From: Treponema sp. UBA6367
GTDB lineage: Bacteria > Spirochaetota > Spirochaetia > Treponematales > Treponemataceae
Length of the DNA stretch: 26,107 nt
Direction of reading: 5' to 3'
NCBI GenBank assembly: GCA_002437725.1
Contig: DJRF01000020.1
Span: forward strand, 1 to 26,107
The notes beneath the pieces are model-generated. The model saw only the letters and a program-made list of their open reading frames with translations, ran no database searches and was not told where the DNA came from. Each line of letters starts with the position of its first letter. The first letter of the stretch is position 1. The position numbers and the translations under genes are program-made. This document shows, one piece after another, positions 15,362-20,574 of this stretch.

Positions 15362-16546
15362 CTATTCGATAATCTTTGTTACCTGTCCAGAAGCGATTGT
15401 TCTACCGCCTTCACGGATAGCAAGTTTAAGACCTTCATCCATAGCAACTGGGTGAATAAGTTCACCAATAATCTTAACATTATCACCTGGGTTTACCATT
15501 TCTACGCCATCAGCAAGAGTTACAGTACCAGTGATGTCAGTTGTTCTGAAGTAGAACTGTGGGCGATAACCATTGCGGAATGATGAGTGACGTCCACCTT
15601 CAGCTTCTGTAAGAACGTAAAGCTGAGCTTCGAACTTTGTATGTGGATGGATTGAACCTGGCTTTGCAAGAACCTGTCCACGAACAACGTCTTTCTTTTC
15701 AATACCGCGAAGAAGGATACCAACGTTATCACCAGCAATACCCTGATCAAGAGTTTTCTGGAACATTTCGATACCTGTTACTGTAGAAGACTGTGTTGGG
15801 CGAATACCAACCAATTCTACTGGATCGTTCATGTTTACAACACCGCGTTCGATACGTCCTGTTACTACAGTACCACGACCAGAAATAGTGAAGATGTCTT
15901 CAATTGGCATAAGGAATGGTTTGTCTTCTGCGCGAACAGGATCGTCAAACCATGTATCCATTGCTGTAAGAAGTTCTTCGATACATTTTGTGTTTTCTGG
16001 ATTAGAAGCTTCGTTCAAAGCTTTGAATGCAGAACCTTTGATAATTGGTGTATCTTCAGAGAAACCATAAGTTTTAAGAGTATCTTTAATATCTTCTTCA
16101 CAAAGTTCAAGCATGTCTGGGTCAGCAATATCAGCTTTGTTCAAGAATACGATAATCTTTGGTACACCTACCTGGCGAGCAAGCAAAAGGTGTTCACGAG
16201 TCTGAGGCATAACACCGTCAGTTCCTGCTACTACAAGAATAGCACCATCCATCTGTGCTGCACCAGTAATCATGTTTTTAATATAGTCAGCGTGTCCTGG
16301 ACAGTCGATATGAGCATAGTGTCTCTTGTCTGACTGATATTCCAAGTGACGAGTATTGATTGTAATACCACGTTCCTTTTCTTCCGGAGCGTTATCAATT
16401 TCGTCATACTTAAGAGCCTTATCACCATATTTGTTTGCACAATATGAAGTGATTGCTGCAGAAAGAGTTGTCTTACCATGGTCAACGTGACCAATAGTAC
16501 CAACGTTCATGTGAGGTTTAGTTCGAACGAACTTCTCCTTTGCCAT
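15362..16546 (-). CDS. tuf: Translation elongation factor Tu
   Basis: A 394-residue EF-Tu, the GTPase that delivers aminoacyl-tRNA. G-motifs are GHVDHGKT (19-26), the switch I Thr62 in RGITI, DCPGH (81-85) and NKAD (136-139). Domain 2 begins near 210, and domain 3 ends GGRTIASGQVTKIIE. The ATG has AAGGAG 8 nt upstream. fusA, normally between rpsG and tuf in str operons, is absent. The gene is preceded by a long leader with tandem promoters and precedes rpsJ without a terminator, so it co-transcribes with the S10 block. Confidence 0.98.
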   Translation of the reverse strand: MAKEKFVRTKPHMNVGTIGHVDHGKTTLSAAITSYCANKYGDKALKYDEIDNAPEEKERGITINTRHLEYQSDKRHYAHIDCPGHADYIKNMITGAAQMDGAILVVAGTDGVMPQTREHLLLARQVGVPKIIVFLNKADIADPDMLELCEEDIKDTLKTYGFSEDTPIIKGSAFKALNEASNPENTKCIEELLTAMDTWFDDPVRAEDKPFLMPIEDIFTISGRGTVVTGRIERGVVNMNDPVELVGIRPTQSSTVTGIEMFQKTLDQGIAGDNVGILLRGIEKKDVVRGQVLAKPGSIHPHTKFEAQLYVLTEAEGGRHSSFRNGYRPQFYFRTTDITGTVTLADGVEMVNPGDNVKIIGELIHPVAMDEGLKLAIREGGRTIASGQVTKIIE

Positions 16547-16794
16547 GTTTTTCTCCTTGCTAGTTTTTAATTTTTCCCAAAACCAGCATTTTTATTTTAA
16601 TGTGCTGCACTTTAAACCAGAATATTTTCTATAACAACAGCTACAGAACAATATTCGCATACACACTTTTGTGAAACTTGAGAACAATGAATAATGTGAT
16701 TAATCGGACTAAAAAAGTTCATAACTTTCACGATATTCCATATTTTTTTCGAAATATCACGGCCGGTTACCACCAATCATTATCAAACAAGTGT

Positions 16795-16953
16795 TTAGAC
16801 AACTGGTATGGCATCCAAGAGCCTGATCTGTTCCGCAGATCCGTCAAAACCCTTTTCTGTATAGAAGTTGTCAATTGCTACTTTCAACGAAAGCAGCGAT
16901 ACGCAAGGGCCGTATGTGCCTGAAAATTGATATTCAATTAACTTTACGGACAT
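16795..16953 (-). CDS. Possible 52-codon reading frame in the tuf leader region
   Basis: An ATG-initiated frame encodes a 52-residue product starting MSVKLIEYQFSGTYG and ending LLDAIPVV. It has no clear ribosome binding site (a weak AAGAG about 10 nt upstream) and no recognisable domain. The same DNA forms at least four hairpins and a long-range stem including the ATG itself, so the frame may be chance within a structured RNA. It could alternatively be a leader peptide or a small unknown protein. Confidence 0.2.
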   Translation of the reverse strand: MSVKLIEYQFSGTYGPCVSLLSLKVAIDNFYTEKGFDGSAEQIRLLDAIPVV

Positions 16954-16975
16954 ACCGAATATCTCTTAATATTCG
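16805..16975 (-). ncRNA. Candidate structured RNA domain in the tuf leader region
   Basis: Five stems are visible on the minus strand: 16956-16975 (7 bp), 16925-16939 (6 bp), 16899-16915 (5 bp), 16877-16897 (9 bp with one G-U pair) and 16825-16841 (6 bp). GGTATG (16951-16956) can pair with CATACC (16805-16810), closing the last four into a multi-branch domain. The G-U pair exists only in the minus-strand RNA. The rest of 16547-17177 is AT-rich and holds no recognisable gene. It does not match tRNA, 5S, tmRNA, SRP, RNase P or the common riboswitch signatures I know. Leader element or independent RNA are both possible. Confidence 0.4.
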
Positions 16976-17009
16976 TTGACTTTACAAAGAACCCTGACCA
17001 TAGACCGCA

Positions 17010-17061
17010 TTTATAGCAGTATAGGTTTTATCTTTATACACTTTTTATAAATAAATTGCAA
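17010..17061 (-). promoter_or_regulatory. Tandem promoters for tuf and the S10 superoperon
   Basis: P1: TTGCAA (17056-17061), 17-nt spacer, TATAAA (17033-17038). P2: an extended -10 with TGC before TATAAA (17010-17018), for which the P1 -10 sits at the -35 position. The start points would be about 460-490 nt upstream of tuf, making a long leader that includes the structured RNA. They lie just downstream of the rpsG terminator, as expected for a new transcription unit. Confidence 0.5.
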
Positions 17062-17111
17062 GAGAGTTTGATTTTTTTATTAGGCTGAAAGCCAAGTTTT
17101 TTTTCAACTGT

Positions 17112-17149
17112 AAAAAAAGGCCTTGATTCTAAAAGAACCAAAGCCTTTT
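17112..17149 (-). terminator. Strong intrinsic terminator after rpsG
   Basis: On the minus strand a stem of about 16 bp (AAAAGGC with GCCTTTT outside, then a Watson-Crick and G-U paired inner part) has a 3-nt loop and ends in a run of Ts. It is 29 nt past the rpsG stop and separates rpsL-rpsG from tuf. Confidence 0.9.
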
Positions 17150-17177
17150 CACAAAAAACTGTTTTATATAGAAAGAA

Positions 17178-17648
17178 CTACCATCTAAAATGAGCAAAAG
17201 CTTTATTTGCTTCTGCCATTCTGTGTGTATCTTCCTTCTTTTTGAAAGCAGATCCTGTATTGTTAAAAGCGTCAAGCAATTCTGCAGAAAGTGTATCTGC
17301 CATTCCATGACCGCTTCTGTTTCTTGCAGCTTCGATAATCCAGCGCATTGCAAGAGCTTCGCGACGAGAATCGCGAATTTCTACTGGAACCTGATAAGTA
17401 GCACCACCAACGCGACGAGACTTTACTTCCACAACAGGCTTTACATTTTCAAGAGCCTTAAGAAGAACTTCAAGAGGATCTTTTTCAGTTTTTGCCTTTA
17501 GTTTATCCATTGCATCATAAAGTACATTTGTGCAAATAGATTTTTTACCATCAAGCATCATGCGTGTAACAAATTTTGAAACAACTTTGCTATTATATTT
17601 AACGTCCGGCATACATGGACGGTCAACAGACTTCTTATGTCTTCCCAT
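17178..17648 (-). CDS. rpsG: 30S ribosomal protein S7
   Basis: A 156-residue S7, the primary binder of the 16S 3' domain and part of the E-site. It has the GRHKKSVDRPCMPDVKYNSK start, VKSRRVGGATYQVPVEI in the core and the HRMAEANKAFAHFRW end. It is 15 nt after rpsL, and is followed by a terminator rather than fusA. Confidence 0.97.
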   Translation of the reverse strand: MGRHKKSVDRPCMPDVKYNSKVVSKFVTRMMLDGKKSICTNVLYDAMDKLKAKTEKDPLEVLLKALENVKPVVEVKSRRVGGATYQVPVEIRDSRREALAMRWIIEAARNRSGHGMADTLSAELLDAFNNTGSAFKKKEDTHRMAEANKAFAHFRW

Positions 17649-17663
17649 CTTATTCCTCCGTCC

Positions 17664-18038
17664 TTAAGCCTTAGGCCTTTTTGCACCGTACTTAGAGCGA
17701 CCACGTTTGCGATCTTCTACACCAAGTGTATCCTTTGTACCACGGATAATATGATAGCGAACACCAGGAAGGTCCTTTACACGACCACCGCGGATTAAAA
17801 CTACTGAGTGTTCCTGAAGATTGTGTCCAATTCCAGGAATATATGCAGTTACTTCAATACCATTAGACAAGCGAACACGGGCAACTTTTCTAAGAGCCGA
17901 GTTCGGTTTTTTTGGAGTTACAGTCATAACACGAGTGCAAACACCCCTTTTCTGCGGGCAAGACTGAAGTGCGGGAGACTTAGTTCTATTTGCCACTGAC
18001 TGACGTCCCTGACGAATTAATTGATTGATTGTAGGCAT
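17664..18038 (-). CDS. rpsL: 30S ribosomal protein S12
   Basis: A 124-residue S12 of the decoding centre. Lys43-Lys44 in TPKKPNSALRK and the RVKDLPG loop keep the wild-type residues, so no classic streptomycin-resistance change is seen. TAGGAG precedes the ATG. rpoBC, often just upstream, is not present; the upstream neighbour is a cstA pseudogene. Confidence 0.97.
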   Translation of the reverse strand: MPTINQLIRQGRQSVANRTKSPALQSCPQKRGVCTRVMTVTPKKPNSALRKVARVRLSNGIEVTAYIPGIGHNLQEHSVVLIRGGRVKDLPGVRYHIIRGTKDTLGVEDRKRGRSKYGAKRPKA

Positions 18039-18115
18039 CGCCTATTCTCCTATTTTATTCCGGTCAGCACCCCGGAAGATTTGAAAAAAAAACACCTTTA
18101 AACACAGGTCTGTCA

Positions 18116-18144
18116 ATTCTAATGAATTCAAAGAATGAATTCAA
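18116..18144 (-). promoter_or_regulatory. rpsL-rpsG promoter overlapping an 11-bp direct repeat
   Basis: TTGAAT (18139-18144), a 17-nt spacer and TAGAAT (18116-18121) on the minus strand. Two identical 11-bp copies of AATGAATTCAA (18121-18131 and 18134-18144, plus strand) cover the -35, the spacer and the edge of the -10. Each has a palindromic GAATTC core, so they may be an operator. The leader would be about 70 nt. Confidence 0.5.
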
Positions 18145-18179
18145 TAGCAGAATTGATATTTTGTCTAAGAGCAATTGAT

Positions 18180-18918
18180 TTATATGAAGAGCACATAATC
18201 TCTGCAATTTCTTATTGAAAAATAAATTAAAAACAAGAAAGAGATTATAATTTTAAAATTTAGCCATTCGCTTTTTTCTTTATGCTGAAGTATAAATGTT
18301 TTTACACCTTCAACTACAAGTACAATCGCAAGAACAGCCATTGCTGTAGCAAAAAGCAACTGAACCCAGTTTCCCCAAAACATTGCGTTTGGAACATGCT
18401 AAATCATAGCGGAAAGCTTTCCAACGATAGTAAAAACAAGCTGAGTCAATGTTGCGCAAAGCATAAATGCCATTGGAATAAAGAACGTCTTGCTTTTTTT
18501 TGCCAACTTTTCCAAGCCATGCCGCAACAGCAGGAAGAGTTTTTATACCAAACCGATTAGTAACTAATCCATAAATTACAGCAAGAATTATAAAGCAAAC
18601 AGAAATCATCGCAGTTGTCTGATTTTCTGTAGGATGCAAAAAGACCAGTAGCTTTAGCACCTTCGGCAATATGCTGTGCAGTAAGGACCGGGGCAAAGAA
18701 TGCACTTGCAACAATATTTACAAATGAAACAATTACAAGAATCAAAACAAGAAGAGAAAAATGATAAACAATTATTTAGCAAATTTTCCCATTGAAGTCT
18801 TAATGATTTCACCGATAGATTTACCTTCATTTCGGATTGAAGCAAAAAGCGAACCATAAAAAACATATCCAGCAAAAAGCAATAAAATAGCAGCAAGAAT
18901 AATCAGTAACGCTGTCAT
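18180..18918 (-). pseudogene. cstA: Decayed cstA (carbon starvation / peptide transporter) pseudogene
   Basis: CstA-family carriers import peptides or pyruvate. Here 48 codons from the ATG at 18918 join the N-terminal helix (LLIILAAILLLFAGYVF) to SLFASIRNEGKSIGEII, a motif that is about 80 residues further on in intact CstA, then hit a stop at 18772. Homology continues in other frames: VNIVASAFFAPVLTAQHIAEG (around 18720), TTAMISVCFIILAVIYGLV (around 18620), and the C-terminal FFIPMAFMLCATLTQLVFT followed by an in-frame TAG before VQLLFATAMAVLAIVLVVEGV. At least two internal deletions, several frameshifts and two stops are present; under half of a typical CstA remains. The last frame runs open to 18180, though the true C-terminus was probably near 18260. 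Confidence 0.85.
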
Positions 18919-18951
18919 AAAATTTCTTTTCCTCATTGGAAAAACATCTTG

Positions 18952-18992
18952 AAAAAATCCGTAAAACCAAAAGGCTAAAAAACGGATTTTTT
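18952..18992. terminator. Bidirectional terminator-like hairpin
   Basis: AAAAAATCCGT and ACGGATTTTTT form perfect 11-bp arms around a 19-nt loop, with a T-run in either direction. It sits between the cstA remnant and the small exported protein gene. No intact gene on either strand obviously ends here, so it may be a relic of a lost upstream minus-strand gene or an attenuator of the former cstA. Confidence 0.5.
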
Positions 18993-19138
18993 TCTTAATT
19001 AAATTATTTGCTTAAAGACTTTATTCAAATGACCTGCGAATCTATTCACCGCAAAGCAACCTTCATGTTGAGTTCTATTTACCGAGCAAAAATCAGAGTT
19101 ATTTCAAAAACAGAAATATTTAGTAAACCAAAAATCAC

Positions 19139-19163
19139 TCTATCACAATTTGATAGATATACT
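19139..19163 (+). promoter_or_regulatory. Possible promoter and operator of the small exported protein gene
   Basis: A TATACT -10 candidate (19158-19163) is directly preceded by a palindrome, TCTATCA and TGATAGA with a 5-nt centre (19139-19157), which would fill the spacer. The -35 region (TCACTC) is poor, as for an activator-dependent or weak promoter. The gene starts about 40 nt downstream. Confidence 0.3.
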
Positions 19164-19203
19164 GATGTAAGATATCCGCAAAACAGAAAAAGGAAGGTGT
19201 TTT

Positions 19204-19572
19204 ATGAAGAAGAATTTTATTTTGGTTTTGATGATGTTGGTTGGATTTTCGGCTTTTGCGGAAGAAAAAACTTTTAGGTATTTGCAGATTATAGAAGACC
19301 AGCAATACAACACAATGACATTGGCAATATGTGATATTAATTCTGACATCGGAGTGGACTTTGACACAAGCAGACCTGGAGCAATAATTGCACGGTTAAA
19401 CAGAAAAAATGCCCGGCTGCTTAAAAATTCAATTCTCCCGAATCTTGAATCTTCTTGGTATGGGTACACTTCTTATATTTACTTGAGGCCTGAAAAAGAT
19501 GCGGAGGCGGAAATTCTTTCTGCAGAAGAATTTGAAGATTATCTGGACGAAGCGATTAGGCAGGCTAATTAG
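19204..19572 (+). CDS. Small exported protein of unknown function
   Basis: A 122-residue protein with a clear signal peptide (KKNFILVLMMLVGFSAFA, cleavage likely after Ala19). The mature part of about 103 residues is acidic, with a Tyr-rich segment (SWYGYTSYIYL) and an acidic C-terminal helix (AEEFEDYLDEAIRQA). No Cys follows the signal, so it is not a lipoprotein; periplasmic location is likely. GGAAGG lies about 8 nt before the ATG. It is monocistronic and converges with the Xre gene. I do not recognise a family. Confidence 0.75.
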   Translation: MKKNFILVLMMLVGFSAFAEEKTFRYLQIIEDQQYNTMTLAICDINSDIGVDFDTSRPGAIIARLNRKNARLLKNSILPNLESSWYGYTSYIYLRPEKDAEAEILSAEEFEDYLDEAIRQAN

Positions 19573-19575
19573 CTT

Positions 19576-19764
19576 AAACTTCGAGTTTTTGAAAAAAAAT
19601 AAAGCGTAAGCGGATTTGCAATTTGTGAAGATTTTGTGCGATAAGAACAACTAACGTTGCATAGCAACCCAAAACAATACAAACGAAGTGCGAGCACAAC
19701 CATCTGAGCAAATTGAAAAGTCGCTGAAAGCGTTTTTTGAAAGTTTATAAAAAACTCGAAGTTT
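19576..19764. repeat. 189-bp foldback element with 15-bp perfect terminal inverted repeats
   Basis: The ends are exact inverted copies: AAACTTCGAGTTTTT at 19576-19590 and its complement at 19750-19764. Similarity continues inward imperfectly for about 50 bp (AGCG, CAATTTG and TTGTGC blocks recur inverted). Inside are GTTGC/GCAAC and CGCT/AGCG stems, the latter followed by TTTTTT. Each end is also a small AAACT/AGTTT hairpin with a T-run, so it may terminate both convergent genes. It ends within 4 nt of each flanking stop codon. Size and shape suggest a MITE or dispersed intergenic repeat with no coding capacity; no target duplication was identified. Confidence 0.55.
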
Positions 19765-19767
19765 GGA

Positions 19768-19977
19768 TTAATTAATCTGTTCGGCAGTCAGAAAAATCAT
19801 GGACGGCTTGATTTTTAATGCGGCGGCAAGTTTTTCGAGCGATTTTACAGTTGGACTTGCAAGATTATTTTCTATTTTATACATATAATGCCTGGAAACG
19901 CCAGCATCAAAAGCAAGCTGCTCCTGACTAAGCCCATTGCGCTTACGCAACTCAACAATCGCCTTTCCTAAATCCAT
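19768..19977 (-). CDS. Xre-family helix-turn-helix regulator, possibly leaderless
   Basis: A 69-residue single-domain Xre/Cro (HTH_3) protein. The helix-turn-helix spans about residues 18-37 (SQEQLAFDAGVSRHYMYKIE), followed by SPTVKSLEKLAAALKIKPS. A TTG start 21 bp upstream is possible, but no ribosome binding site supports either start. TATAAT ends only 6 nt before the ATG at 19977, so transcription may begin at or next to the A of the ATG. It is divergent from the 20101 operon and is its likely regulator. No toxin-like partner gene is adjacent on its strand. Confidence 0.8.
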   Translation of the reverse strand: MDLGKAIVELRKRNGLSQEQLAFDAGVSRHYMYKIENNLASPTVKSLEKLAAALKIKPSMIFLTAEQIN

Positions 19978-19983
19978 AGGAAA

Positions 19984-19989
19984 ATTATA
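19984..19989 (-). promoter_or_regulatory. -10 element of the Xre gene
   Basis: A perfect TATAAT on the minus strand, 6 nt before the ATG, implies a leaderless mRNA. The -35 position (TGTTAT-like) is weak. Confidence 0.45.
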
Positions 19990-20030
19990 TTTTATCAAAC
20001 CCTATAATAACACGCTTTTTAGTTACACGC

Positions 20031-20067
20031 ACTATAGTTTGCATAAATTTGGAAGCGGTGGTATACT
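20031..20067 (+). promoter_or_regulatory. Promoter of the AT-rich exported-protein operon with operator-like palindrome
   Basis: TTGCAT (20039-20044), a 17-nt spacer and TATACT (20062-20067). The self-complementary 8-mer ACTATAGT (20031-20038) directly abuts the -35. Its size and position are what would be expected for an Xre-family operator, and the xre gene is divergent, 54 bp away. The start point would be near 20074. Confidence 0.55.
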
Positions 20068-20100
20068 ATCGGGAAAGAAAATGATAAGGAGATGGAATTT

Positions 20101-20559
20101 ATGTCTTATTATGATGGAAATGGCAATAACAACAAAGGTTCGATTATAGGTGATATAATCGGAGGTGCACTATGTTTGCTAGGAATTGGAGGAATAATCA
20201 GTTCTGTAGCAAAAAATACAGCACCTAAACCTGCTCTTCCTTATAATCCAAATGATAATTACGATTGTGAAAATTATAATTGTACTAACGATGAAGATAA
20301 CTGCAATGTGCAATATTCAAAAGCAAGAGTAATGGATTTTTCCATGAGAAATAATCAGATATTTATAAATCTATGTGTCTATGAACCTAGAAAAAAACAT
20401 ATTTCTATAAATATTACCCATGCCTTGCATTTTGATTTATCTTCCAAGGAATATTTTTTCCGTCTAAATAGAAATAATAATGGAAAGAAAATTGAAATGT
20501 ATTTAGATGAAGATGGTTACTGGCAAATTGCTGATTGGGATGAACTTGATTTGGAATAG
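20101..20559 (+). CDS. Glycine-zipper membrane-anchored protein, unknown function
   Basis: A 152-residue protein with a polar Asn/Gly N-terminus, then one hydrophobic segment at about 13-36 with a G13-x3-G17-x3-G21 glycine zipper. After a Pro/Asn linker there is a Cys/Asp/Asn-rich patch (C56, C61, C68), followed by an about 80-residue domain of alternating strands (IFINLCVYEP, HISINITHALHF, KIEMYLDEDGYWQI). The ATG at 20101 is chosen over one at 20092 because AAGGAG directly touches the latter but is 9 nt before the former. First gene of a three-gene AT-rich cluster. I do not recognise the family; membrane insertion is inferred. Confidence 0.7.
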   Translation: MSYYDGNGNNNKGSIIGDIIGGALCLLGIGGIISSVAKNTAPKPALPYNPNDNYDCENYNCTNDEDNCNVQYSKARVMDFSMRNNQIFINLCVYEPRKKHISINITHALHFDLSSKEYFFRLNRNNNGKKIEMYLDEDGYWQIADWDELDLE

Positions 20560-20574
20560 AAAATGGAGACTAAT

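Noticed and set aside
16678..16923. 81-codon plus-strand frame in the tuf upstream region
   Set aside because: No ribosome binding site, no recognisable domain, and the strand asymmetry of the stems favours a minus-strand RNA.
16547..17177. tRNA, 5S rRNA, tmRNA, SRP RNA, RNase P RNA or a known riboswitch upstream of tuf
   Set aside because: None of their conserved sequence blocks (for example a T-arm TTCGAAT, GAGGAAAGTCC, or a tag-encoding frame) is present.
19008..19277. 89-codon plus-strand frame overlapping the small exported protein start
   Set aside because: The in-frame ribosome binding site and signal peptide support the 19204 frame; the other is a different-frame overlap with no start signal.
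19204..19977. Toxin-antitoxin pair formed by the Xre gene and the small neighbouring gene
   Set aside because: The neighbour has a signal peptide, is convergent rather than co-transcribed, and has its own promoter region.
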